Assembly: GCA_964023275.1 (NCBI GenBank)
Contig: OZ029927.1
Location: 13,492,222 to 13,556,221, forward strand
From: Norana najaformis
Lineage: Eukaryota; Annelida; Clitellata; Crassiclitellata; Hormogastridae
Length of the DNA stretch: 64,000 nucleotides
Direction: 5' to 3'
The notes below the pieces were generated by a model. It saw only the letters and a list, made by a program, of their open reading frames with translations, had not been told where the DNA came from and searched no databases. A program made the position numbers and the translations under genes. Below, in pieces: positions 39,575-51,329 of the stretch; positions within the stretch are counted from its first letter, which is position 1, and each line of letters begins with the position of its first letter.

Positions 39575-40012
39575 CAGTACAGTAACTGTTCTCGATTTAT
39601 AAGTTAAGAAGTGCACATTGAAGACAGGAAACATGAGACGTTGAGAACAAGATTGGAAGAGATGTTTTCGGTTTGAGTGGCAAGAGATAGTCTCGGGAAG
39701 AGAGTTACTAACATTAAGAGGTAGAAAGTTCCCGATGGAAAGACTAGCAACCGCGAATGAATGATGGCCAAAGAAAAGACGCATCAGGAAGTACATTCTT
39801 TCCAGAAGATACTGATCGAAAAGAGGATCAGCATGCAACAGAGCCACAGAGTGTAACCATGATAAGTTGGGTGGCAAATGATTTGCACACACTTTATGCA
39901 TGAGAATTGCCAACTGGTAGCGGATACACTCAGATACAGGATAATGGTCTCGGCAAGAGAGCTCAAGACAAAACAGTCGTTCAGCATGGTGCACAGCTCG
40001 AGTTGGAGTAGG
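39575..40012 (-). mobile_element. CR1/L2-like LINE ORF2 C-terminal remnant
   Basis: One minus-strand frame of about 140 codons reads HHAERLFCLELSCRDHYPV, then IRYQLAILMHKVCANHLPP and FGHHSFAVASLSIGNFLPLN. These align with the A-A-R-L...RDH, YKL-x-x-L-x-x-K-x-x-N-x-x-x-P and F-x-x-A-x-P-x-x-WN-x-LP landmarks of LINE C-termini, though W-N is changed. It lies between the divergent NT5C2 and coiled-coil genes. Confidence 0.6.
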
Positions 40013-41261
40013 CCTAAGCAGTGTTCAGTCATGAAGATCGCAGAGGTACCCATTCTCAGGTAATGGCCCATTTGTCATGAAGCCTCAACAGCAAAACTTA
40101 TACTCATCGGCAGTCTAGAAGTATATATCTTCAAGCAGAAGTGCAGTTGTCCCGTTTCCATTAGAAACTTTTCAGGTGACCAAACCATGGATGTCTATTA
40201 AATTGTAGTTGAATGAATATAACTCAAAAAATTAATAGATAAAACTTAGCTAAACTTAACGAAAAGGTTTTAGAGTTTACAGAACAGTTGTGTCTTTTAT
40301 AATTATGTAAGTATGTTTCATAATTTTAAGTAGGCATAATGGATTATAATTCATATTAGCCTATACAGGATGACCGGTATGTATATCGAATGCTGTAATT
40401 ACTGAAATATTTATTTGTATTAATTAGCATAATCTCATAATATCTGTTTATATTGTAATATCTTTCATTATATGATATGGTTATGGACATGAATTACACA
40501 TTATTACATTTAAATGGTTTATATTGACGGCGTGTTTTTAATTGTGCTACAAAAGCTTAATGGTCTTCAGTTGCGTGTCCTTGGAAACACATGTGTATGA
40601 CAACTTCTGGAATCCGTGTAAACATACATGGCGTTCAACTATTTTATACTTGAAACTTTGAAAATTAAAAACTTCTGGATCGTTTCCGGAAGACGGTGAT
40701 AGGCACTTCGACCAATTATGTTCAATGTTGAGAAGTTTGTCGAGGTTACAGTCCTAAAACCGGACCCGTACCGACGGGACATTTACGAAATAACAGATGT
40801 TACACGTTTGAACACGCCTGCATGCAAATAATTGTAAGGGCACCAAGGATTAGATTTCACCAGAGCGCATTCTGTACTGTTGTCTTTTCGTAATGTCATA
40901 CTGAAAGTAACCATTATACAATATTCCAAAGGTTTTGTACTGGTGTTTACAAGTGCTTTACTAATAAAAGCAGTAAGGAATAAAGCTTTCTTATTCTACT
41001 CCAGGTTATGTCAACAGTTTAAATACTTTATCAGTTTCCCGCATTGAAAGTTTCAGTTAATGATGTGTTTGATTTGGATGCAGTTGTCTAATTGTAGTTT
41101 TTGCTTTTAACGCCAAAGATTTAATAATAGTTGTTTCATCGCCAGAAAATTAAACATAGCATATGAAGATTGTGCCCAAACCCAGTCAGAGACAAAAAAT
41201 TTTCCAAACCTACCCTTTTTAAATTTTGCAGCCACTTTCAGACAGAATGCACATCTCTTGG

Positions 41262-41378
41262 ATCATGACCTGGAACCATTTCTAACCCTCCTGCCTAACG
41301 ATTTTCTTTTGACTGAATAAGCTGTTTCCCTCGACTTAGCTTTCACTGGGCACTTTAGAAATCTTGAGATTACGGTGT
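41262..41378 (+). mobile_element. Dispersed repeat R1, copy 3
   Basis: ATCATGACCTGGAACC, then CTAACGATTTTCTTTTGACT and GAATAAGCTGTTTCCCTCGA, to TAGAAATCTTGAGATTACGG. It lies 240 bp before the start codon of the coiled-coil gene, so it may lie within that gene's promoter. Confidence 0.65.
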
Positions 41379-41616
41379 GAAGCATTGCAGTGTAAAACGT
41401 CAGTTCAGTGTAAAACCCTAGTGCAGTGCAGAGCATGCTATTTTGTCGTAAAAAATATTGTATGTTGATTCCAGCTGGGTCCACCTAGAACAGACCAACC
41501 GCATTTGCCGAATTGTTATATATGTCATTATATGGAGATTAAAGCACATACAATGTAGTCTCGTCAGTTTGAAGGGCTTCTTTTTTACAGCTGATTCATG
41601 GTGACCCCTGCTAGTT

Positions 41617-44600
41617 ATGGCTGAGGGAAATCGACTTTTGTCTGGGACCGAATTTCAACAGGCGTTGAGAGAAAGTGAGAATAGAAGAAAAGTTTTATTA
41701 CAGACTCTCCAAGAGACGCAGGAGACCATAAAAGTAGGTTTCGCGAATGAATTATTTGTAGAATTATGTTTTGTCATTTTAAATGCACGATGAATCCATT
41801 TATGAGTCTTCCGTTCTTGCTGGTTTTGTGTGATGAGTAATATAAAATGCAGTAGGTTAATTAAAATGTAATTTACCAGTGACACAAAAGAGAATTCTGT
41901 TTTGTTTAGCATATTTTGTTTAGCGTATTATGACGACAGGTGGGCTTCAAGGAGTCAAAATGGTGTGTGCATGCTGTCTCGTTTGGCAGGCTCGTATTGT
42001 GGTAACTGTTGTTGGTCATTATGGGGGGGGGGGTGATGCTCCTGGATTATTATTGCAGCAGCCCCATCACTACCATTTACAAACTACGTACCTTAGGCTA
42101 TTGTGGAAAGAGTCTTGTAATAATTAATATGTGGGAAAACAAGCAATCAGACATTATCTGTAACAGAGTAAGGCAACTATAAAAAAATATAGCACACATA
42201 AGGAGCCTCTCGAAAGTAACGCAGGATACATTACCATTTATCTAGTCTGCTGTGGGTGAATGGCTATAATAAACCTCATGAATGCATGGACTGACTGGTC
42301 TCTGGTTTCTGTGGTTTTTCTTTGTGTCTGCCATGAAACTGGGCCAGTTACTGCTTTAAACAGTTGCAGAGCCTCAGACTGGATGAAGGAGAACGACTAG
42401 CCAAAGAGCAACAGAAAGAACTTGATAAAGTCAAGAACAAAGAAAGGGTGAACTCCTATTCTGTCTAAGTATTTACATTCATTGTACTTGGACTAGGTTT
42501 TTCATGTTATTTAAAATTCTGTCGACGTACTTTGGAGCGTGCGACAGTCTGGTGGTTGTTGTAGGGAGTGCAGAGGTTGGGTATTCAAATACTAGCCAGT
42601 CCTGAAAGATATTTAAAGATTTCTGTTCAACAGATGCCCCCTAGTGAACTTGGCTGAAAAATGAGTAATGGTACTCATTATATGTCAACCATTTCTAACC
42701 CTCCTGCCTAACGATTTTGTTTTGACTGAATAAGCTGTTTCCCTCGACTTAGCTTTCACGGGGCACTTTAGAAATCTTGAGATTTCTAAAGTGCACTTGG
42801 TGGGAAGATCAGATGGTGAGGGAGAAGGCTGGCCATTTGGCAAATGTAAACAAGTGAAGTCATAAGCTCTTTATGCCTGTGGCTACATCTCAAGATTGGC
42901 ACATTCAAGGCATTCTGAAACGTGTAATATAAATATCAAATGCCTAAGTGCTTGCATACATACACACATACATACATACATACATACATGTCTACATACA
43001 TTCTTACATACACTTGCATACACACCATGCAAACATACTTATGTGAATACCTAACTACCTACTTACATATACACACATGCTTGCATTCACATACATACGT
43101 ACATAAATCTTGAACTAGTTTGTCTCCTAACTAGAAAGATAGTTGTAACTGTTGTAATTTCTTGTGAATTGGTTTCATTCATGTTTTAGGACTACCAAAG
43201 ATATATTACAAACTTAGAGAGACAATTGACAACTGGGAAACAAAGGCAGGAAGCTCAGCTGAAAATTCTACAAGAGGCTGAAAACAAGTAAGTACTGATT
43301 GGTACTCACCTAAATATTTTGATGATGTACTTGTAGCACGACTAATTAACGATATCTTGGAAAGTATTTTAAATATTGCAGAAAAATGTTGGGTTTGTCC
43401 ATCCAATACATCTTGCAACATGTTAAACTTTCAGCCAATTGTGAGATGGTTGGGCGGGAACTTTTCTCGAAATTGGTTGAGTTGAGCTGGAATGACCCTA
43501 AAGTCTGAATTGAATTTGTTGTCATTTGATTGTATGAATTTGATGACTCCATGGAAACTAAGCCTTATATAATTGAATTTAGATTTGAACTGCTTGAGGG
43601 AGAAGCTTCAACTCTTCGCTCTTCCATTGCTCGGCTTCAGGGAGAATGCAAGCACAAAGAGGACAAGTTAAAAGCCAGTTCGTCAAGACTGCAAGAACTC
43701 GAGGAAGAGAATGCCTCGCTAGTAGCGGTCTGTGACATGGATGTGGGATCTTTCTTTGTAATGCAGAAGAAGAAAAAGATTAGTTGCTTAGGTTGACCCT
43801 GAGAGATAACCAAGGGTGTGAGGTGTTAGCATGCTAGTTTCTTAGCCTTTGCCTGTCAGGATGGGTATCCAGTCTTCTCCCTCATTGTTTGATCTTCCCA
43901 TCAACAGTGTATAGTTTATGTACTCATTTTGTAGCTGATTTTACTAGGAATGGTGTTGGAACAGAAATTTGGAAATGTATTTCTGCCTGGCATGGATTTG
44001 AATCCTGGGCCTCATGGTTGTCACTCCAACAGTCTAGCTACTGGACTGTCATACATTCTCGTGTATTTGCAAAATTTACATTACATGCCTAACACCAGTG
44101 TTAGGCATGTAATGTAAATTTTTTAAATTTAAAACTACATTTTCCTTTCTAGGTATACTGATATATTTGATGATGCTGTCAGTTTACTGGTAATGTGATT
44201 ATCTGTAAATTATGTGCTGGAGATGGCCATATTAGTGGCACTGGTTGTTCTTTTCAAGTTACACCTTGAAACATGATAACATAATTGCTGTATCTTAAAT
44301 GTTATTTGGCACAGAATAAAGTCTGGAAACTTAATAAGAAATTATTTCAAGATCTATGTTATTGATGTTTTATAATCGTAATCTCGAAAATTTCTAAAGT
44401 GTTGCTGATCTGGTAAAACTAAGCGCAGGGCATCCACTTGTTTACGAGCTATGCAGTTTTATTTGCTTTGTGATTGTATATTTTACTGATGCTTAATTTC
44501 AATCTCTGTTGTCTGCTTAGGAACTGGAGTCTGCCAATCAGAAGTTGCTGACTCAGCACGAGTCACTGGCGAGTCTTCGCGAAGACAATGCATTTCTCGA

Positions 44601-47600
44601 CAAGCAGGCAAAATCTGAAGCCTTGGATGCTGAGCAACTTAGAAAAGTAAAAGATGTCATCAATGTTTTCTTTAAAAAACAGCCACTTTAAAACATCATA
44701 CTAATAAAATAACACAATACTACTTTAACAAGTTTTACATGACACATACATGACCTCCTGGACACCAGTAGATACCGACAAATCTGAATATACCTGTATG
44801 TAGCTAGATATTTATATTGCACCTTTTAAGAATATTCTAGGTACTGAAGCATGGCTATCCAGCTGATCTAGAGCTGTGCAACTTAAGGGGAAAACCTTGC
44901 TGACTGTTATTGTAACTGTGAACCATGAAGCTTGTTTAGTATATTTTTGTTATTTACAGGAAAATGCATCACTGTTTGCGGATGTGAAGCAGCTACGAAA
45001 GCAAGTGACTACTCTTAGCGAGAAGTCAAGCTCATACATGAAAGAAAGCTCCCTTCTCACATCTCAGCTTCAGGCATCGAGCGCTGTAAGCCTAATATGT
45101 GAGGCTATATACCAGTATCTTTGAAAGGCATTACAAGTTTGGCTTGCCAAAGTTTAACAAATATAAGATCATAGTATTTATTCTGCTTCACGATGTATAT
45201 GTGATTCCTACAATTACTGGAAAATTGTTATTTTGTTGACTTTATGTGCTTTTGTGTAAGTTAAAAGTTGCTTGCTACTGTGACATTCAAGTATAGTGTT
45301 AAGATGTAGAGTGAAGATCATAGCAGCTGAGAAAGTACCTGTCTGACTTTGGATTGTTACTGCAAAGTGACATTGACCTAGTCTGTTTCTTCAGGTTTTG
45401 CGGAGAGAGTCTAATCATACCTAATGACTTCTGCAGTGCTGTTATCATAATGCAAAGACGTTAATTATGGTTGCTTCATGTGAAATCGTGAAAAATATTG
45501 TAATCCATTACAGAAACCTAGTCGGAAAGAGAGTGGCGTTGAATAAACAGGTTTCCTCAAGTTAGTTTTTGAGGCACTGAAGGAATGCAGCATTTTCAGT
45601 TGTGTTACATTACAATGTGTATTCCAGGAAGAAAGGAGACTGAAGGGACAACTGGCTGAACTACAGAAAATAAACGGTGAACTGAAAGACATTTTTTCAA
45701 GCTTTGCAAGTGAGAAGGATCGATTTTTTCGTGAGAAACTGGAACATCATTCACAGATACAGAATCTCACAACTGAGAATGATAACTTATTTCGGGTAGG
45801 ATGTAAGGACACGTTATAAATTATTTATGAACTTACCTTACTTTACTGGCATTAACCGTAACCCAGACTGCCATGTTCATTGTGCCCAAAGCAGGCCCAC
45901 ATCATGCTACTGTTGGGCAGCCATGAGACCAGTGTGGACCAAACGAACATAGCTGTGATTTACATTACAAAGTTAATAGCACCTATTCTGTAAGAGGGAA
46001 GAATGGAAGAATTTAAGAGGGAAGAATGGAGGGAAAGAAAAGAATAGGAAGACCTAGACAAATGCTGCTAGACTGGATGATGGTGGATGGATACGGTAAA
46101 CTGAAGGAGAAGGCCGGAAAGCATCAGGAATGACGCCTTTGGAAGTTTAAACCTGCCTGGGGCAGAGAACTTTTCTTTGGGCCTATCTAGAAATGTTGCA
46201 CATGTTCCCAGCACTCGATAAAGTTTGGTATGCCACTCTTTACAATGTAGGAAGAGGGTAGTAGCTAGTGATAAGGGAGTCTTAGTAAAAGAGTTACTTT
46301 ATTTTTGGTTCTACAGGAAAAAATTTTCTCTAAGGCTTGAAGTCTCAGGTGAAATTTAACTGTTTGTTTTAGGAGCGATTGTTGGCTGACGACCAAGCGA
46401 ATGAACTGTCGTCTGAATTGGCTCAAGTGAAACGCCTAGCCAACAAACTGGCTGAAGAAAACAAACGTTTAACTGGCGAATTAAATGAAATTCGAAAGGT
46501 TATTTCCATTACTTTTAATTATGCACTTGTGTTCATCTAATGACTTCTGTAGCGCCGTTATCATAATGCACAATGTATAAGTCAATGGCTACTTCAGTGA
46601 AGCCACAGTCAAGAGTTGTAATCCGTTGGAAAAGCCGTCAGTGGTCAGGGTGCTACGAAAAGCCACTCATTTCTTGCTGTGGAAGATTCCAGCTGAACTG
46701 TCTGATTTCCTAGATGGTGTTATGGTAACTACCGCTTCATTAAATCATTTTGCATGGATAAAGTTGGCTGTCTTGAGCAGTTGTTTTATTACAGATATTT
46801 GGCATATTTGTAGAAGTCAGATACTTATTAATTATACCTTATTAAATATAATTTTAATTAATTATACATTATTACTGTTTCTGTTAAGCCCAGTTGGAAT
46901 TGCCATGTTAAACTGTTGCTTGATGTGCTTAGGTTCATGAGTCACGGTCATTTGAAGCGTTTAATGCTCGATACAAATTGGACCAGCAAAGAGATCAGTT
47001 ACAGTCATCTGAGCAAAGAAAACTGATCGCTTCTCAGCAGCATGATCTTTTCAAGGATGAGATAAGGTGTCTGGAGCAGAGGCTACTTGACTGTCAGAAA
47101 GTAAGTTCTAGCCTACAACATTTCAAATTGTTATTTTTCAGTACTGTTCATTATTATTATTTCTGCATTTATTGAGCACCACTAATGACTAAGCATCAGT
47201 CGATGGCGCTGAGTAATGGTGAGTGAAGGACTTGCTCGTGGTCCCTACGAAGTAACCATCCATCTCGGGGTAGGCTTGAGCCTCTACTCTCCACGTTACA
47301 AGCCGAGAGCTCTATCCATTTGGCCGCTGTGCCCCACATGGCTTTATATGATGTGTTAAGTACTTTCCTGCACTTTTGGAGCTCCTTTTGATATTCCTGG
47401 AGATTTTGTGTGCTGCTTTTAGGAACATCTGTGTTTGTTTGTTTGTTTGAACGGTTTCAATAAATGATTGATTGCTTGCTTGATTGATTGATAAGGATGC
47501 TGGTTCAGAGGGGACATAAAACATTTCAAATAAAAATTTGACTTCTAACAGGTAACCTGTGGCTGAATGACGGATTGCCAGGAGTCCTGTTAGTAGGCGC

Positions 47601-50166
47601 CCAGAGGCCCGAGGGCCCACCCAAATTGTGGCACCAGGGTCATGAACATGTATATCTGAAACTCTGCCAAAGAAGGCTCTGCATTTAATTTTTGTATGCT
47701 TTCTGTTGAAATTATAAGGTGAAACAGATTGTCTGCATGATAAATTTACACCTATAAATGTTCAATACTCTGACAGATGTTGAAAGCGGCAGATGGAGAC
47801 AAGAACTCGGCTGTCATAGTCAAAGATGAGCTGATTACAGAACTACAGAATGATGTCGAAAAATTGACAGAAGAAAAACACAGCCTAAAGTTTCAACTTG
47901 AAATTGTAAGATAATATAAATCAGATCCCTTTTTAAATTTTGTCACTGAGTGATTAACTGAGGTACCATTAGTCTGAAATGAGAGACATCCATATCATAC
48001 TTCTTTAAGAAGTACACTGGATACCGGTTATGATACGCTTTGTTATAACATGAACCCTGATATAACACAATTGGGGACATTGATCCGAAAATTAATCCAC
48101 TTGTGGGAAGTAAACTCGTTAAAACATGACCTTGTTATAAAGCAGTTCTTGATATGGGTTCCTAAGACTGCATTATAATGACTTTCCATTGTACTGACTT
48201 TCAGTACGTCAAATCTAGGAGCACACTGTTCATGTGTATGACTTTGTATAAGCTTACGTACAGAGGTTTTTCATTTCAGTTTCCTTTCATTACTTACTAA
48301 TTTACTTAATTTCTAACCATCAGACAAATTCAAATTCCTTTAAAAATCTTATACACTGGAGATTCGTTATAACATGCTTTGTTATATGTGAAATCTGATA
48401 TAACATAGTTGGACATATAAATCCAAAAATAATAAAGAACCTTGTCATAGCTTGACCCCATTTCCCCATTTAGGGCGGTCCTTGATATGGCTTCCAAAGC
48501 TGTTATAACGAGTTATAAGCATTGTAATGAGTTTCTTGTGTATGTGGTAAAGTATTGTTTTGAATATACCTAGTATACTGTAATACTAGTGAAATAGGTT
48601 AAGTAGCCTTCCTCTTGTAAAACTGCTAAGTGGCCCTTCCTTCACAAGAGCTCAGTGCTAAAACATAACGTGTGATGCCTCTAAAAATTACTTACTACCA
48701 ACTAAATATTTGACTACTGAAAATCAAATATGAGCTGTTTATTTTTAAACTGTGCCAGTGTGTAACTTCTTAAATTTTTTGATTTTATGTTCTCATATGT
48801 TCTTATACACTGGAGGTCCGATTATGAATATGTTATGATTTCTCAGCAGAAAGATGTTGCAGAAGCTGGAAATCTAAAACGAAAGCAAGAATGTATTTGC
48901 AAGTGTCACGATGGACAGAGAAAAGAAGGCGGTGAAGATAATTGTGATGGTAGTAGCAGGAAAGGAAGCGGTAAAGATATTTGTGAAGAGTTTGAAGCAC
49001 AACCAAGACAGGAAAACACAAGGGAATTCCATTTTGCCGCTATCCATTCACGCTGTGCTGATATTTCACGAAATAAGCAAATGGTTAAGACATCGAGTTC
49101 AGATAAGGAAGAAATGCAGTCAAACAAACCACCCATTAAAGACATTTTCTGTGAAACATGCTACGCTGAAAATAAAAGGGGCTTGGATTTGAGCTGTCAT
49201 CGGACACCAAAGTACTCTGAACAGCACTTAGCAAGTCAGTTTGAAACTTCCGAAATTAAGCCAGATGATAAGGTCCCAGCTTATGACCTTCTGGGCTTAG
49301 GACCTACAAACTTGTCTGAAAGCAAAACCATGCTAGCTGATGATAAAACTGGGGAAACTGCTGCAAAGACAGACCTGCCTAATGACAGGGGATCACGAAA
49401 GAAGGTTACGGCACCTGTGAGAAGTGAAGAAAGCATAGGCAAGATTAAGAATTTGATGGCAAATTCCTCTTCAGATAAAAAGGCAGAACTCTGGCAGATG
49501 GACAGTCTAGAAAATAATTATAACAAAGGTGGTCAAAACGAAAGTATTGCAATTAGCGCTGCAGGTACAAAGCCTATAAGACAGGAAGATACTGTCACGT
49601 TAGAGGAAGATAATTGTAAAATGGAAATATATGTTTGTGTAGCTGATGATCAAGAGGAAAAGTTCTTTGAAGATGGATCTGCTGCATTTCTAGTTCTGCT
49701 TCCACCGAATTCAAGGGATGTTTCTCTCATTAACGACAGTTCTGTTGACTTGGAGCATCAAGAAAATGCTGTTGCCAAGAATTCTTTGACTGGTGATAAA
49801 GATGAAAGTAAACCTCAGATAAATCTTCCTAATGATAAGAAAATTGTTGAAAACAGAGCCCAACCATCAGATGTTCAAGTCTATCGTCTCACTTCAGATG
49901 ACAACAAATTATTCAGAAATCATTTTGCTGGTCAAAATATATTGGAAGAACTCACTTCTCCTGAAACTCCATTATGTGCGGCTACAGAAACTTCAACTCT
50001 TAGTAAGAACTTTGCTTCAGCTGAGGCCATTGAGAACATTCAACCTTGCCAGGCTGTTCAGGACATAGATGCAGGCCAGACTTTTGAGGATAACGAGGCC
50101 AGTTATATAGGTATTCATGAGATTGGAGTAAAATCTGACAGCGGCAACACTGAAGATAATGAATAG
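41617..50166 (+). CDS. Coiled-coil protein with long disordered C-terminus
   Basis: Eleven exons join in phase: 41617-41733, 42364-42447, 43190-43287, 43583-43727, 44521-44646, 44960-45085, 45628-45795, 46373-46498, 46933-47100, 47777-47905, 48847-50166 (2607 nt, 868 residues). Residues about 10-429 are almost continuous heptad coiled coil, rich in Q, E, K and L. Residues 430-868, all in one exon, are acidic and low in hydrophobics. They start with a cysteine cluster (C445, C447, C449, H450), with C531, C534, C546 and H547 further on, a possible zinc site. There is no signal peptide or membrane segment. The ATG at 41617 has G at -3; an upstream ATG at 41598 opens an 8-codon frame overlapping it. 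A splice acceptor at 41590 suggests a 5' UTR intron. I do not recognise the family; a centrosomal, Golgi or motor-adaptor scaffold is possible but only a guess. Confidence 0.88.
42685..42794 (+). mobile_element. Dispersed repeat R1, copy 4, ending in a palindrome
   Basis: Nearly identical to copy 3 from ACCATTTCTAACCCTCCTG to AGAAATCTTGAGAT. Its end folds back: arms 42763-42777 and 42780-42794 are exact 15-bp reverse complements around TG. The sequence past the centre is a reverse copy of the repeat itself, not the GATTACG tail of the other copies. Confidence 0.75.
42957..43108 (+). repeat. Degenerate (CATA)n microsatellite
   Basis: CATACATACACACATACATA with decayed CATG, CTTACA and CACA variants over 150 bp, in an intron of the coiled-coil gene. 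Confidence 0.85.
44071..44122. repeat. Perfect palindrome, 25-bp arms, 2-nt spacer
   Basis: Arms 44071-44095 and 44098-44122 are exact reverse complements around CA (centre CCTAACACCAGTGTTAGG). It lies in intron 4 of the coiled-coil gene. Confidence 0.95.
44808..44845 (-). mobile_element. Shared LINE/SINE tail fragment
   Basis: ATATTTATATTGCACCTTTT is the reverse complement of the AAAAGGTGC-ATATAAAT tail. Only the tail is present. Confidence 0.35.
45420..45500 (-). mobile_element. SINE family S 3' part
   Basis: CTAATGACTTCTGCAGTGCT and GTTATCATAATGCA match 46538 onward almost base for base, and 31655 less closely. It corresponds to the reverse complement of the family S tail. Confidence 0.5.
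45995..46150 (+). mobile_element. LINE ORF2 3' fragment
   Basis: The plus strand reads ERKRIGRPRQMLLDWMM and DGYGKLKEKAGKHQE, the GRPxxxxLDW region near the C-terminus of RTE-like LINEs. Confidence 0.6.
46536..46720 (-). mobile_element. SINE family S copy
   Basis: CTAATGACTTCTGTAGCGCC, GTTATCATAATGCA and GGCTACTTCAGTGAAGCCAC match the copy at 45420. A degraded head region follows (AAAGCCGTCAGTGGTCAGG). Confidence 0.5.
47165..47337 (-). mobile_element. tRNA-derived SINE, family S
   Basis: Read on the minus strand: CGGCCAAATGGATAGAGCTC (box A), GGCTTGTAACGTGG, then GAGGCTCAAGCC (weakened box B), followed by the body GAGCAAGTCCTTCACTCACC and GCGCCATCGACTGATGC. It is the closest relative of the copy at 8372-8527. 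Confidence 0.75.
48015..48191. mobile_element. TA-flanked MITE, copy 1
   Basis: Starts CACTGGATACCGGTTATG and ends TTTCCATTG, flanked by TA on both sides (48013-48014 and 48192-48193), as in Tc1/mariner-type elements. It carries ATAACATG and GATATAACAC, which recur in copy 2. Non-coding. Confidence 0.65.
48354..48540. mobile_element. TA-flanked MITE, copy 2
   Basis: Starts CACTGGAGATTCGTTATAAC and ends GAGTTTCTTGTG, flanked by TA (48352-48353, 48541-48542). It lies in the same orientation as copy 1, 160 bp downstream, in the same intron. Confidence 0.65.
48808..48840 (+). mobile_element. MITE end beside the splice acceptor of exon 11
   Basis: TATACACTGGAGGTCCGATT is the left end of the same MITE family. 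It stops within about 10 bp of the acceptor TTTCTCAG at 48839-48846 that opens the last, 1320-nt coding exon. Confidence 0.55.
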
Positions 50167-51323
50167 TGTTAATTATTTTCAACTTCAGAGTCCTGAATGC
50201 ATTTAAAAGCCATGTGCTAACTGCGTGAAAACTAGTATTAAAGGAAGGCTTAGTAGTGCCATAGTTGATGCAAGAATTTGACCAGCCAGACCAGTGATTC
50301 ACCATCATGACCAGGATTGGTACATGCTTACACTGAGCCTGTTCGTCCATCGTCTGGTGTATCAATTACTATTTTTTAGTATGAAGAAAAACCAGAGTTA
50401 TTTAGTTTTGTTGATCATCTATCCAGATAAGCGTGTCTTGTTCATAATTCTGTTTGAAGTCGTTTACGTGTGTTTAGTAACTGAGCAGAACTGCTTGAGT
50501 GCAATAGATAATGCAATACTCTTTCAGTAGCAAATGTTTATTGTAATTCAGGATACTGATTGAATGATGAAAGCGAGTGGAATCTGCTTTGAGGTTGTTT
50601 ACTCCAAATGCAAGAGCTGGCAAACTTCGTAGAATTCTAAGACCAAATGTCACAGATGGGTTAGTGAGATTTGTAAACTTTTGTGGATCTGCTCAATAGT
50701 TACATGGAGCAGTTTGAAATGCAGTTTTCTTCATCGTGGTTTTCTTTCAGCTTTTCCGTGGAACAGATTCCTGTTCTGAACGTGAAGTGGATTGGTTTAA
50801 CTCAATGCTCTATGCTTTGATTACAGAGCAAGCTTGTTCAAGCCTGCCTCAGCTCTTGCAACGTGTTATTTCAAGAAGCCGATTGAAATGAAAAACACAG
50901 TGCAGAGATTTAGCTGCCATATATGTATCTGGTTGCTTATTTACTGAGCATTGTGTAGAGAACCAAACATCGTGCTGGACTTTCTGAGATCTGTAAACTT
51001 CAACAGTATTGTCATGAACTCTGCCCTTCTCTGCTACGGTATTGGTAGATCTACGTTCAAATATGATCGTCACATCTAACATAGATGTAAATCTAAACAT
51101 TAGATGCACTTGTGAAATCCAGTTCCACTTACCGCTCTATTACCATACCTCATGCTAAATAATCTGTGATGGTGCTGGCTTTTCACTGCTTTAGAGCCAA
51201 TGCAGTGTACCAAGTGCAAGTTTTAAAATGCAATTATTGGGACCACTAATGTCTTCGATTAATGTTTCACATTTCACTGTAAAGGTGCTATATGATTTGA
51301 AAAGACTGTTGTTATATGCAAGA

Positions 51324-51329
51324 AATAAA
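51324..51329 (+). promoter_or_regulatory. Likely polyadenylation signal of the coiled-coil gene
   Basis: AATAAA in AAGAAATAAATGTGC, about 1.16 kb after the stop at 50166. A piece of the shared LINE/SINE tail (GGTGCTATATGATTTG) lies just upstream at about 51286, inside the inferred 3' UTR. Confidence 0.5.

Noticed and set aside
48833-49192. Other-frame ORFs (minus 48833-49021 and 48906-49145, plus 48911-49192)
   Set aside because: They are shadows of the 1320-nt coding exon of the coiled-coil gene.
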